NCBI RefSeq assembly: GCF_022836935.1 | Contig: NZ_CP083241.1 | Coordinates: 168,091-232,090, forward strand | DNA: 64,000 nt | Direction of reading: 5' to 3' | DNA from: Ancylobacter polymorphus | Lineage (GTDB): Bacteria; Pseudomonadota; Alphaproteobacteria; Rhizobiales; Xanthobacteraceae | Shown: positions 31,503 through 40,808 of the stretch, piece after piece | Numbering within the stretch: position 1 is the stretch's first letter | How the letters are laid out: each line of letters starts with the position of its first letter | The notes under the pieces: model-generated | The model's input: only the letters and a program-made list of their open reading frames with translations | Databases searched by the model: none | What the model was told of the DNA's origin: nothing | Translations under genes and position numbers: made by a program

Positions 31503-34500
31503 GCGGCTTCAACCTGTCCGATTGGGCGCTCCGCCACCGTTCGCTGGTCTGGTACTTCATGCTCATCGCGTCGGTCGCTGGCGCGCTCGCCTATGTCCAT
31601 CTCGGGCGGGAGGAAGACCCGAACTTCACCATCAAGACGATGCTCATCACCGCGACCTGGCCGGGCGCATCGATCGAAGACACCGCCACTCAGGTGACCG
31701 ACCGGATTGAGCGCAAGCTCGAGGAAATCACCACCCTCGACTACACCAAGAGCCAGACCTCGCCGGGTCGGACCACGATCTTCCTCAATCTTCGTGACAC
31801 GACCCAGGGGCGCGCCGTCAACGACACTTGGCTGCGGGTGCGCAACATCCTCACCGACCTCAAGGGCGAGTTGCCGGACGGCGTTCAGGGCCCGTTCTTC
31901 AACGACGATTTCGGTGATGTGTACGGCAATATCTACGCCTTCACCTCCGACGGGCTCACCCAGCGCCAGCTGCGCGACTATGCCGAGGCTGCGCGGGCGC
32001 GCATCCTCACCGTGCCCAATGTCGGCAAGGTCAACTTGATCGGCGCTCAGGACGAGGTCGTCTATCTCGAATTCTCGACCCAGCAGATGGCGGCTCTCGG
32101 TCTGAGCCAGCAGACCATCATAGATGCCCTGAGCGCGCAGAACGCCGTCGTCCCCTCAGGCACCATCGAGGCCGATGGCGAGCGGATTTCCGTGCGCACC
32201 AACGGGCAGTTCGGGTCGGAGAAGGATCTCAGCAAGGTCAATCTCTGGATCAATAAACGCTTTTTCCGCCTGTCGGACGTGGCAACCATCACCCGCGGCT
32301 ATGTGGACCCGCCGACCTCGCTGTTCCGTTACAATGGGCAGCCGGCGATCGGCCTCGCCATCGGCATGAAGCCGGCCGCCAATCTGCTCGAATTCGGCGA
32401 GGCGCTCTCCCAGGAGATGCGCCGGATCGAAGCCGAGCTTCCCATCGGCGTGGGCGTGCATCTGGTCTCCGATCAGCCGCAGGTGGTCGAGGAAGCCGTC
32501 GGCGGCTTCACCAAGGCGCTAGGCGAGGCGGTGGCGATCGTGCTCGTCGTCTCCTTCATCAGCCTCGGCCTGCGCGCCGGGCTCGTCGTCGCCCTGTCGA
32601 TTCCGCTGGTGCTGGCGATCACCTTCGTGGTGATGGAATATCTCGGCATATCGCTCCAGCGCATTTCACTGGGCGCGCTCATCATCGCCCTCGGTCTGCT
32701 GGTGGACGACGCGATGATCGCGGTCGAGATGATGGTCTCGCGGCTGGAAGTGGGCGACACGCTGGAGAAGGCGGCGACCCATGTCTACACCTCCACCGCC
32801 TTCCCCATGCTGACCGGCACGCTCGTCACCGTCGCCAGCTTCATTCCCGTCGGATTGAACAGCAGCAGCGCCGGCGAGTTCACCTTCACCCTCTTCGTCG
32901 TCATCGCGGTCTCGCTGGTCGTCTCCTGGATCGTCGCGGTTGTCTTCACGCCGCTGCTCGGCGTCACCCTGCTGCCGAAATCCATGAAGAAGCACCATGA
33001 GCAAGCCGGGCGCTTCACCCGCCTCTTCCGTGCCGTCCTGCACACCTGCGTCCGCTTCAAATGGCTGACCATCGCGGCCACATTGGCGCTTTTCGTCGGC
33101 TCGGTCGTCGGCATGGGCTATGTGCAGCAGCAGTTCTTTCCGTCGTCCGACCGGCCCGAAGTGATCGTGGACTGGACCGCGCCGCAGAACGCCTCCATCA
33201 CCGAAACCCGCACGCAGATGGATCGTTTCGAGGCGGTCCTCAAGGATGACCCCGACGTCGCCTTCTGGTCGTCCTATGTCGGCGAAGGCGCGCAGCGTTT
33301 CCTGCTATCCTTCGATGTGCAGCCGGCAAGCCCCAATTTCGGCCAGCTCGTCATCATGGCGAAGGGGCTGGAGGCACGGGACCGGCTGATCCGGCGGCTC
33401 AAAGCTCTCGGCGAGACGCAGTTCGTCGGCACGGACGTGTTCGTCCATCCGCTCGACATCGGGCCACCGGTCGGCCGTCCTATTCAGTACCGGGTCAGCG
33501 GCCCGGATATCGGCAAGGTGCGCGGCTATGCTCACGAGGTCGCATCCATCATCGGCTCGAACCCCAACACCGATCGCGTGACCTATGACTGGAGCGAACC
33601 GGCCCGGGTGGTGAAGATCGACATATTGCAGGACAAGGCCCGCCAGCTCGGCGTCACCTCGCAGGATGTGGCGACGGTGCTGAACGGCGTGGTCGGCGGA
33701 ACCACGGCAACCCAGATCCGCGATTCCATCTACCTCGTCGATGTGGTCAGCCGGGCCCGTCCGACCGAGCGCGCCTCCACGGAGACGCTGGAGAACCTTC
33801 AGATCCCCGCGCAAAACGGGCGCTCCTTCCCGCTCGCGGCGATCGCGACCTTCCACTACGAGCTGGAGCAGCCCCTCATCTGGCGGCGCAACCGCATTCC
33901 GACGATCACGGTCAAGGCCGGCCTGATCTCCTCGGTCCAACCGGCCACCGTCGTCGATCAGATCAAACCGCAGATCGACACCTTCATCGCCAAGCTGCCG
34001 GCCGGCTATCATGTCGTCACCGGCGGCGCGGTCGAGGAAAGCGCCAAGGGACAAGGTCCGATCGTAAGTGTCGTGCCCATGATGCTGATCGCCATGGCGA
34101 CGCTGCTCATGTTCCAGCTGCAGAGCTTCCAGCGCCTTGTCCTGGTGGTGGCCGTCGCGCCACTCGGCCTGATCGGCGTCGTCGCCGCACTGCTGCCCTC
34201 CGGGGCGCCGCTGGGCTTCGTGGCGATCCTGGGCGTTCTGGCGCTTATCGGCATCCTGATCCGCAACTCGGTCATCCTCATCGTCCAGATCGAGCATCTG
34301 GTGGAGCAAGGAAAGGACAAATGGGGTGCCGTGCTCGAGGCCACGGAGCACCGGATGCGACCGATCATGCTGACCGCCGCCGCGGCCTCGCTGGCGCTGA
34401 TCCCGATCTCGCGCGAGGTGTTCTGGGGCCCGATGGCCTATGCGATGATGGGCGGTATCATCGTCGGGACGGTTCTGACGCTGCTGTTCCTCCCGGCGCT

Positions 34501-34591
34501 GTACGTCGCCTGGTTCCGCATCAAGGAACCCGATGACATGCAGGCCAGAACGGCAGAAGGGGTCTCAGGCGTTCAGCCGGCTGGTAGCTGA
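31499..34591 (+). CDS. RND efflux pump, TriC/HAE-1 type
   Basis: This 1030-residue inner-membrane pump has the 12-span, two-loop layout of RND proteins. The start lies in a cytoplasmic helix (NLSDWALRHRSLVWYFMLIA). The paired Asp needed for proton relay are in ALGLLVDDAMIAVEMMV (about 399-415). It exports small toxic compounds by proton antiport with the two upstream adaptors. The substrate cannot be told from sequence. A TetR gene at 28481 is its likely regulator. Confidence 0.92.
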   Translation: MSGFNLSDWALRHRSLVWYFMLIASVAGALAYVHLGREEDPNFTIKTMLITATWPGASIEDTATQVTDRIERKLEEITTLDYTKSQTSPGRTTIFLNLRDTTQGRAVNDTWLRVRNILTDLKGELPDGVQGPFFNDDFGDVYGNIYAFTSDGLTQRQLRDYAEAARARILTVPNVGKVNLIGAQDEVVYLEFSTQQMAALGLSQQTIIDALSAQNAVVPSGTIEADGERISVRTNGQFGSEKDLSKVNLWINKRFFRLSDVATITRGYVDPPTSLFRYNGQPAIGLAIGMKPAANLLEFGEALSQEMRRIEAELPIGVGVHLVSDQPQVVEEAVGGFTKALGEAVAIVLVVSFISLGLRAGLVVALSIPLVLAITFVVMEYLGISLQRISLGALIIALGLLVDDAMIAVEMMVSRLEVGDTLEKAATHVYTSTAFPMLTGTLVTVASFIPVGLNSSSAGEFTFTLFVVIAVSLVVSWIVAVVFTPLLGVTLLPKSMKKHHEQAGRFTRLFRAVLHTCVRFKWLTIAATLALFVGSVVGMGYVQQQFFPSSDRPEVIVDWTAPQNASITETRTQMDRFEAVLKDDPDVAFWSSYVGEGAQRFLLSFDVQPASPNFGQLVIMAKGLEARDRLIRRLKALGETQFVGTDVFVHPLDIGPPVGRPIQYRVSGPDIGKVRGYAHEVASIIGSNPNTDRVTYDWSEPARVVKIDILQDKARQLGVTSQDVATVLNGVVGGTTATQIRDSIYLVDVVSRARPTERASTETLENLQIPAQNGRSFPLAAIATFHYELEQPLIWRRNRIPTITVKAGLISSVQPATVVDQIKPQIDTFIAKLPAGYHVVTGGAVEESAKGQGPIVSVVPMMLIAMATLLMFQLQSFQRLVLVVAVAPLGLIGVVAALLPSGAPLGFVAILGVLALIGILIRNSVILIVQIEHLVEQGKDKWGAVLEATEHRMRPIMLTAAAASLALIPISREVFWGPMAYAMMGGIIVGTVLTLLFLPALYVAWFRIKEPDDMQARTAEGVSGVQPAGS

Positions 34592-34820
34592 TAGCTGCCT
34601 CGCGCCCGGCGCGAAACCGCGTCGGGCGTGCCGCGCGTGGGGCGCCGGCCGCACCCACGGACGCCATCGGCCTATGGATGCCGCCGCTGCGCCCCAAGGA
34701 AAAGCGATGCAGGCCATGGCCGGGCGCCACAGGCTCGGCTATCCCTTGACCTTCCGGCAATTGCTCGCAACTGCCGGAAGGCGGCGCCCCCACTTCATAC
34801 CGACACGTCAGGGCATCGGC

Positions 34821-34853
34821 ACGAATAAACCAATCGTATATTGGTTTATTCGT
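34821..34853. promoter_or_regulatory. Perfect 14-5-14 bp palindrome, likely operator
   Basis: Arms ACGAATAAACCAAT (34821-34834) and ATTGGTTTATTCGT (34840-34853) pair exactly around CGTAT. It lies about 100 bp upstream of the tct promoter. Partial matches (ACCAATATATAACCA and ACGAAT, about 34969-34994) recur at the promoter, so a regulator may bind both. No regulator gene is adjacent. Confidence 0.6.
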
Positions 34854-34953
34854 CACCCCCGACCCTGGCGTGCAGATCGAGAGATTTCGATCCCTAATAG
34901 CCACCAATAACTTAGAATTCCCTGAAACGGGCGGGCCGCGGCCGGCCAAAATC

Positions 34954-34981
34954 TTGACTTACTTCCGAACCAATATATAAC
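34954..34981 (+). promoter_or_regulatory. Promoter of the first tctCBA operon
   Basis: TTGACT (34954-34959), 16 bp, TATAAC (34976-34981). This is a good sigma-70-type promoter; transcription would start near 34988, about 80 nt before tctC. Confidence 0.55.
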
Positions 34982-35067
34982 CAAAGACGAATAGGGTCAG
35001 ATTGATCCAATAATCGGGCACAGACCCGACACGGCGGGCGCGGCCACGTGCCTTTGGGAGGAAGCCA

Positions 35068-36081
35068 ATGTCCAACATGTTCAATCGCCGCCAGATCCTG
35101 GTCGCGGGCGCTGGGGCGCTTGCCGCTCCGGCGCTTCTCGGGCGCTCACGGGCCTTTGCGGCCGACGGGTTCCCCAGCAAGACCATGCAGGTACTGATAC
35201 CCACCGGCGAAGGCGGCGGCGTCGATCAGGCGGCGCGCGCCTTCAATCGTATCTGGAGCAAATATCTCGGGGCCAATTTCGAATATTCCTACTTCCCCGG
35301 CGCCTCGGGCCAGGTGGGTTATGAGGTCTTCGTCGCCATGCGGGAGCCGGACGCCTACAATATCCTCTTCGGCAATATCGGGCCGGAAATGATCATGTAC
35401 GCGACCCAGAAGGTAAAATACAAATATCCTGAGGACTTTACCTATATCGGCAGCATGGATGTCGATGACTCGGTGATCTGGGTGCCGGGCAACAGCCCGT
35501 TCAAGACCATTGGTGACATGGTCGAGCAGGGCAAGAAGCGGGAGATCACCCTTTCCACCAGCCGCCTGCCTCATCCCTCCACCATCGGTGCGCTGGCCCT
35601 GGCCGAAGCCACCGGCATGAAGGTGCGGATGATCCCCTATGGCGGCGGCGGCCCGGCGCGCTCCGCCGCGCTCACCGGCGAGGTCGACGGGTGCGCGACC
35701 TTCCTGTCCTCCTCGCTCGGTCTGGGCGATCAGGCGCGGTTCCTGGCCGTGTTCAACGACAGTAACCGGGCGCCGGAACTGACCAATAACGCCCCGGCGG
35801 TGAACCAGGCGCTCGGCACCAAAATTCCGCCCTTGTCCGGCCAGCGCGCCATCGCCATCCACACCAAGGCGGTGGAAGCCTATCCCGACCGGGTGAAGAA
35901 GCTGACCGACACCTTCCAGCAGGTCTTTTCCGATCCCGACTACAAGGTCGTTGCGGAGAAGGCCGGTACGCCGTGGGAATTCATCCAGTTTGGCGACGTG
36001 GCCTCCTGTCAGAAATCGGCGGCTGAATTCATCGAACTCGCCGAGCGGTTCCGCCCGCTGCTCACCGCTTCCAAGGGCTGA
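35068..36081 (+). CDS. tctC: Tripartite tricarboxylate transporter binding protein (TctC/Bug)
   Basis: This 337-residue periplasmic protein has a Tat-type signal (NRRQILVAGAGALAAPALLG, cleaved after SRAFA, about 32). The Bug fold follows with the ligand region PTGEGGGVDQAARAFNRIWS and YFPGASGQVGYEVF. TctC captures a carboxylate and passes it to TctA/TctB. Bug proteins bind diverse acids, so the substrate is open. It leads the operon tctC-tctB-tctA-LVIVD-small ORF. Confidence 0.9.
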   Translation: MSNMFNRRQILVAGAGALAAPALLGRSRAFAADGFPSKTMQVLIPTGEGGGVDQAARAFNRIWSKYLGANFEYSYFPGASGQVGYEVFVAMREPDAYNILFGNIGPEMIMYATQKVKYKYPEDFTYIGSMDVDDSVIWVPGNSPFKTIGDMVEQGKKREITLSTSRLPHPSTIGALALAEATGMKVRMIPYGGGGPARSAALTGEVDGCATFLSSSLGLGDQARFLAVFNDSNRAPELTNNAPAVNQALGTKIPPLSGQRAIAIHTKAVEAYPDRVKKLTDTFQQVFSDPDYKVVAEKAGTPWEFIQFGDVASCQKSAAEFIELAERFRPLLTASKG

Positions 36082-36195
36082 GCCCGGCAGACCCATCCGG
36101 CGCCACTCCGCATGCCGGGTGGCGCTGCGGCCGCATGCGTGCGGCGCCCCGCCCGGCGGGACCGGGCCTTCCCGTTTTCTGCGCAGGACAGAGCC

Positions 36196-36699
36196 ATGAA
36201 CGACGAGCGTAAGGCCCCCGTCGCGACCGGCGCCGACTGGATCATCCCCGGCCTCGGCGCCGCCTTTGCGACCTACTATCTCTATTCCATCAGGGACCTC
36301 GAATGGGAAGCCAAGGTGTCCGGCGTGTTCTGCGCCGTCGTCCTGTTCCTTCTCATCGCCATTTTCGCGCTGCGGACGGCGATCGGCCTGCTGCGCGGCA
36401 CCCATTACGTGGAATGGCGCAGCCTGTGGGAAAGCCGCTCGCTCGCCACCATACGCGGCCTGCTGTTCGGGCTCACCGTGCTGTCGGTGGCGATCATCCC
36501 GTGGGCGGGGTTCACCGTCTCCACCTTTCTGTTCCTCTTCTTCGCCTTCCTCTGGCTGCAGCGGATGAGCGTGAAGAACGCGGCAATCACCGCCGCAGCC
36601 CTGGCTCTGGGGGGCTATCTCCTCTTCATCTTCATCCTGCGCACCGCCTTCCCGACCGGCCCGTTCGAGCGGCTGGTCGCGGCTCTGACCGGCCTGTGA
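36196..36699 (+). CDS. tctB: Tripartite tricarboxylate transporter small membrane protein TctB
   Basis: This 167-residue protein has four hydrophobic spans (for example LEWEAKVSGVFCAVVLFLLI and NAAITAAALALGGYLLFIFI), the TctB layout. It partners TctA in the inner membrane. It is 13 bp ahead of tctA and 114 bp after tctC. The family is poorly conserved in sequence; identification rests on size, hydrophobicity and place. Confidence 0.85.
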   Translation: MNDERKAPVATGADWIIPGLGAAFATYYLYSIRDLEWEAKVSGVFCAVVLFLLIAIFALRTAIGLLRGTHYVEWRSLWESRSLATIRGLLFGLTVLSVAIIPWAGFTVSTFLFLFFAFLWLQRMSVKNAAITAAALALGGYLLFIFILRTAFPTGPFERLVAALTGL

Positions 36700-36711
36700 G
36701 AGGCGCCTGCG

Positions 36712-38232
36712 ATGAACCTCAGCTTCAGCCTGCTCGCCGACCAGTTCCTGCTTAATTTCAGCTATCTCTGGCTCATCGTCATCGCCACGACGATCGGCAT
36801 CATCATCGGTGCCATGCCCGGCTTCGGCTCGGCCAACACCATCATCATGCTGCTGCCCTTCACCTTGGCAGTGGATGTGGACGTCGCCATGATCTTCATG
36901 GTGTCGCTGTTCGTCGCCTCGCATATGGGCGGGGGCATCACCTCGATCCTGCTCAACATTCCCGGCAATGGCGGTTCGGCGGCGACCTGCCTCGACGGCT
37001 ATCCCATGGCCAAGAAGGGGCTTGGCCAGCAGGCCCTCGTGCTGTCCTTCGTGGCTTCCACGGTCGGGGGCATGGTGACGGCGCTGATGTCGATCTTCCT
37101 GCTGCCCTATATTGCGCGCCTCGCCTACTACATGCACAGCGTCGAGATGGTGGTGATCCTGCTGTTCGGCATCACGCTGATCGCCTCCGTCGCCTCCGAC
37201 AACATGCTCAAGGGCCTGATCGCCGGCTTTCTCGGTCTCCTCATCGGGGCCATCGGCGCCGACCACATCTATTCCACCCCTCGCGGCACCTTCGGCTTCA
37301 TCGAGCTTTATGACGGCGTGCCGCTGATCGCGGTGCTCATCGGCATCTTCGCCATCTCCGAGGCGCTGATCATGATGGAGCAGAATTCCGTCCTCAGCGA
37401 AACCGGCATGCAGATGATGAAGCGGTCCGGCTGGAGGGAGACCTGGGACGGCGTCGTCATGTCGTTCCAGCGCACCTGGCACATGATCTGGACCGGCATC
37501 ATCGGCCTCATCATCGGCATCGTGCCCGGCGCCGGCGCCTCCATTGCCGCTTTCGTTGCCTATCAGCAGTCGCGGCTCTATTCCAAGACGCCGGAAAAAT
37601 ACGGCACGGGTATTCCCGAGGGCGTCATCGCGCCGGAATCGGCCAATAATGGCTGCGCCTCCGGCGATCTCATCCCGCTCCTCGTCATCGGCGTGCCCGG
37701 CGGCACGACGGCGGCGGTGATGCTCATCGTGATGACCTATCACGGGGTGCAGCTCGGCCCGCGCCTCTTCCTGCAGAATCCGGGGCTGGGCTATGGCGTC
37801 TTCATCACCATGCTTGTCGCTTATGCGGTGATGCTGTTCACCACCCTGCCGCTGACCCGCTGGGTCTCCAAGCTGGTGATGATCCCCACCCCCGTCCTGG
37901 CCCCGATCATCATCGCCTTCACCCTGGTCGGCGCCTTCGCCCCGCGCGCCTATATGTTCGACCTGTGGCTGACCCTGCTGTTCGGCGCGATCGGCTATGT
38001 CTGCCGCAAGACCGGCTTCAATGTCGTGGCGCTGCTGATCGGCGTGATCCTGGGACCGATGCTGGAAGCGAATGTGATGCGGGCGCTGCGCATCAGCGGC
38101 AATGACCCGTGGGTGTTCTTCTCCTCACCGGTCGGCAATGTGTTGTGGGCGGCCCTCGCCATTTCGCTGGCCATTCCGTCCATCGTCCAGTGGCGACGCA
38201 ACCGCGCCGCTGCCCGCATCGCCGCCGCCTGA
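36712..38232 (+). CDS. tctA: Tripartite tricarboxylate transporter large membrane protein TctA
   Basis: The 506-residue protein has about 12 membrane spans. It carries the TctA signatures IIIGAMPGFGSANTIIMLLP (about 24-43, first half) and GIVPGAGASIAAFVAYQQSR (second half), along with GIPEGVIAPESANNGCASGD. It moves the carboxylate with a cation gradient. It is followed 9 bp later by the LVIVD gene, presumably in the same transcript. Confidence 0.92.
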   Translation: MNLSFSLLADQFLLNFSYLWLIVIATTIGIIIGAMPGFGSANTIIMLLPFTLAVDVDVAMIFMVSLFVASHMGGGITSILLNIPGNGGSAATCLDGYPMAKKGLGQQALVLSFVASTVGGMVTALMSIFLLPYIARLAYYMHSVEMVVILLFGITLIASVASDNMLKGLIAGFLGLLIGAIGADHIYSTPRGTFGFIELYDGVPLIAVLIGIFAISEALIMMEQNSVLSETGMQMMKRSGWRETWDGVVMSFQRTWHMIWTGIIGLIIGIVPGAGASIAAFVAYQQSRLYSKTPEKYGTGIPEGVIAPESANNGCASGDLIPLLVIGVPGGTTAAVMLIVMTYHGVQLGPRLFLQNPGLGYGVFITMLVAYAVMLFTTLPLTRWVSKLVMIPTPVLAPIIIAFTLVGAFAPRAYMFDLWLTLLFGAIGYVCRKTGFNVVALLIGVILGPMLEANVMRALRISGNDPWVFFSSPVGNVLWAALAISLAIPSIVQWRRNRAAARIAAA

Positions 38233-38241
38233 GGTACGACC

Positions 38242-39528
38242 ATGAACGCGCCTTCGACGCCGGGCCCGATCGCCAGCGCCAATCTCCGCCCGCTCGCCCG
38301 GCTCGACCTGCCGGGCGGGGGCGAGGTGACGATCAAGGACGGCCATGCCTTCATCGGCCATATGTCGCCGCCCGACGGCACCACGATCCTCGATATCCGC
38401 GATCCCGTACGGCCGCGGATCATCGCCCGGCTGGCGCCGCCCGATCCGTTCTCCCACACCCATAAGGTCAAGGTGGCGGGCGATCTCATGATCACCAATG
38501 TGGAGCGGCACCGCCGGCACTTCTACCGCCGGGGAGAACGCCTCGCGACCGTCGCAGCGGAACTGGAGGCCGGTCTGGGCCGCCCCCCGGAGGAGGCGGA
38601 GCTTGCCGCTGCCCTCGGCGTGGCGCCCGGCGAAATGGCGGATCTGCGCGCCGGGCTCGCCCGCGGCTACGATGCCGGCGGCTTCCGCGTCTGGGATATC
38701 GCCGATCCCGCCCATCCGCGCGAGCTGGCCTATGTGAAGACCGGCGGCATCGGCGTGCACCGCTTCGATATGGACGAGCGCTTCGCCTACATCTCCACGG
38801 AGATGGAGGGCTATGTCGGCAATATCCTCGTCATCTACGATCTCGCCGATCCGACGCGGCCGCGCGAGGTCTCGCGCTGGCACCTGCCGGGCCAGAATGT
38901 CGCCGCCGGCGAGACGCCGAGCTGGCCCGGTCAGCGCCACCGTCTGCACCACGCGCTGCGGGTGGGCGACATTCTCTGGGCCGGCTGCTGGTATGCCGGC
39001 GCCTATACGATCGATGTCTCCGACATTTCCCGGCCGCGCACCCTCGGCAGCTTCAATTACCACCCGCCATTTCCGGAGCCGACGCATACGCTGTTCCGGC
39101 TCGCCACTTCCATCGCCGGCCGCGAGATCGCCCTGATGGTCGACGAGGAACACGACCATACGCCCGGCCAGCCGCACGCCTTTCTCTGGGTGATGGACGC
39201 CAGCTCTCCGGGGGCGCTGACCCCCATTTCCACCTTCCATGTCGCCGACACGGATTCGCCCTACGCAAAGGCCGGAGGCCGCTTCGGCGCCCACCAGTTC
39301 CAGGAACGGCAAATCGGCAGCCTCGTCTTCGCCAGCTGGTTCGCCGGCGGGCTGCGGGTGATCGATCTGGCGACCCCGGACGTGCCGCGCGAGATCGGCC
39401 ATTTCGTGCCGCAGCCGGCGCCCGGCCATCGGGCGCCACAAAGCAACGATGTCGATGTCGATCCCCGCGGCATCGTCGCTCTGCTGGACCGCGACCGCGG
39501 CCTCGACCTCATCGCCTTCGAGGGCTGA
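38242..39528 (+). CDS. LVIVD-repeat beta-propeller protein
   Basis: The 428-residue protein has repeated blades of the form ILDIRDPVRPRIIARL, VWDIADPAHPRELAYVKTGG and VIDLATPDVPREIGHF, the LVIVD repeat. No signal peptide is visible, so it is probably cytoplasmic. Residues about 101-137 break the repeat with a helical insert (AELEAGLGRPPEEAELAAAL and GVAPGEMADL) that resembles sigma-factor-like helices. Function is unknown; being in the tct operon suggests a role in metabolism of the imported acid. Confidence 0.75.
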   Translation: MNAPSTPGPIASANLRPLARLDLPGGGEVTIKDGHAFIGHMSPPDGTTILDIRDPVRPRIIARLAPPDPFSHTHKVKVAGDLMITNVERHRRHFYRRGERLATVAAELEAGLGRPPEEAELAAALGVAPGEMADLRAGLARGYDAGGFRVWDIADPAHPRELAYVKTGGIGVHRFDMDERFAYISTEMEGYVGNILVIYDLADPTRPREVSRWHLPGQNVAAGETPSWPGQRHRLHHALRVGDILWAGCWYAGAYTIDVSDISRPRTLGSFNYHPPFPEPTHTLFRLATSIAGREIALMVDEEHDHTPGQPHAFLWVMDASSPGALTPISTFHVADTDSPYAKAGGRFGAHQFQERQIGSLVFASWFAGGLRVIDLATPDVPREIGHFVPQPAPGHRAPQSNDVDVDPRGIVALLDRDRGLDLIAFEG

Positions 39529-39531
39529 GCC

Positions 39532-39792
39532 ATGTGCATCGACTGCTTTGACGACAGCGACGCGGCGGGGGAGGATCTCGGCTTCGCCGCCGGGGAGATC
39601 GCCTGGCTGGCGCGCCGCATCGAGAGCGACATGAAGGGCGCGCCTCTGCCGGCGCGCAGCTGGCAGATCTATTTCGGCGAGGCGAGCGGCGCCCTCGACT
39701 GGCCGTCACTGGAACGCATCGGGCGGGCCATGGAAGGCGCCCGGCAGGTTGCGCAGCTCGCGGGCGGGCCGTTCCACGCGGCTGACGGCTGA
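39532..39792 (+). CDS. Small conserved-looking protein of unknown function
   Basis: The 86-residue protein begins MCIDCFDDSDAAGEDLGFAA, with a Cys-x2-Cys pair, and is otherwise acidic and helical (EIAWLARRIESDMKGAPLPA). It starts 3 bp after the LVIVD gene, so it is almost certainly co-translated. I do not recognise the family. Confidence 0.6.
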   Translation: MCIDCFDDSDAAGEDLGFAAGEIAWLARRIESDMKGAPLPARSWQIYFGEASGALDWPSLERIGRAMEGARQVAQLAGGPFHAADG

Positions 39793-39955
39793 TCTCGGCA
39801 CATCCTCTGGCGGACCGCCTTGGGTGGCGCCGGAGGCTGGCCGACAATCAACCTACGTCGAAGACCTCGAGTGCCCCATGCGTTGAGCAGGGTTGCGTAC
39901 CATGTTAGGGCATGTGGCCTCTGCCGCGCGCGGGGCGGCATGAAAGGGAACTGGC

Positions 39956-40786
39956 ATGGCACGAACGACCATCCATCTACCCATCTCCCTGCAGAGGCGG
40001 CTCGACGACGAGGCCGCGCGAAGGAGTATCAGCCGCGAGTGGCTGATCCTGTCCATCCTCGCCGAGCACGTCGATCTCAATGTTCATACCGTCTTCCAGG
40101 TTTCCACCTCGGGCGCGCTGGTCGCCGGCGTGTACGACAAGGAGGTCACGGTCGGGACATTGCTTGAACATGGCGATTTCGGCCTGGGCACTTTTGCCGG
40201 CCTCGATGGCGAGATGGTGGTGCTCGACGGCCGTGTCTATCAGGCCCACGGCTCGGGCAAGGTGACCGAGGCCACCGGCGAGGCCGGCGCGCCCTTCGCC
40301 GTCATCACCCACTTCACCCCAGACCGTTCAGGGAACGTCACCGACATCGGCAGCTTCGGCGATCTGGAAGCGCGCTGCGACGGCTTCCGCGCCTCCGACA
40401 ATATCTTCTATGCGCTACGCCTGCACGGCCGGTTCGCGCACATCAAGACGCGGGTGGTGAATCCGCCGGCGCCGGGCACCGCGCTCACCGAAGCCGCCAA
40501 GTCGCAGAGCGAGTTCGAATTCGACGATGTTACCGGAACGCTGGTCGGCATCTGGTCGCCGGTCTTCGCCAGCGAGTTCAGCGTCCAGGGTTATCATTTC
40601 CACTTCATTTCCGACGGCAAGGATCAGGGTGGCCATGTGCTGGATGTGCGGGCGGAGACGCTCGACATTGCCGTCGAGGCCCTGTCGGATTACCGGCTGA
40701 TCCTGCCGGAAACGGAAGCGTATCTGAAGGCTAATCTCGGCCGTGACATCGCCGCCGAGCTGAATGCCGCCGAACGTGGCCACTGA
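39956..40786 (+). CDS. alsD: Acetolactate decarboxylase with N-terminal ribbon-helix-helix segment
   Basis: The 276-residue enzyme converts acetolactate to acetoin. Family marks: LLEHGDFGLGTFAGLDGEMV, the Arg in AHIKTRVVNP, and the zinc ligands in GYHFHFISDGKDQGGHVLD (His 214, His 216 and about 227). Before the usual domain lies MARTTIHLPISLQRRLDDEA then ARRSISREWLILSIL (residues 1-35). This reads like a CopG-type ribbon-helix-helix DNA-binding motif. The enzyme may therefore also bind DNA, perhaps its own promoter. It is followed by acetolactate synthase 22 bp later, completing the pyruvate-to-acetoin route. Confidence 0.85.
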   Translation: MARTTIHLPISLQRRLDDEAARRSISREWLILSILAEHVDLNVHTVFQVSTSGALVAGVYDKEVTVGTLLEHGDFGLGTFAGLDGEMVVLDGRVYQAHGSGKVTEATGEAGAPFAVITHFTPDRSGNVTDIGSFGDLEARCDGFRASDNIFYALRLHGRFAHIKTRVVNPPAPGTALTEAAKSQSEFEFDDVTGTLVGIWSPVFASEFSVQGYHFHFISDGKDQGGHVLDVRAETLDIAVEALSDYRLILPETEAYLKANLGRDIAAELNAAERGH

Positions 40787-40808
40787 ACGCACGCCTGCGG
40801 AGAGCATC

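Larger units (their letters stand above)
34592..35067. other. Intergenic region with hairpin, palindrome and promoter
   Basis: No convincing gene in 476 bp. It holds a 10-bp inverted repeat (34750-34759 with 34772-34781, CCTTCCGGCA type, no T tract) that may end the efflux transcript. A 14-bp perfect palindrome (34821-34853) and a promoter for the tct operon follow. The last 200 bp are AT-rich compared with neighbours. Confidence 0.6.

Noticed and set aside
34821..34853. Palindrome considered as a transposon end or intrinsic terminator
   Set aside because: No matching inverted copy or duplication nearby, and no T tract after the stem; it fits an operator better.
34521..34949. A 142-codon minus-strand frame in the gap before the first tct operon
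   Set aside because: Its product has no family features, it runs through the palindrome and hairpin, and it overlaps the end of the efflux pump gene.
35146..37743. An 865-codon open frame antisense to tctC-tctB-tctA
   Set aside because: It is opposite to three clear transporter genes, rich in His, Asp, Gly and Arg without any domain, and typical of long antisense frames in GC-rich genes.
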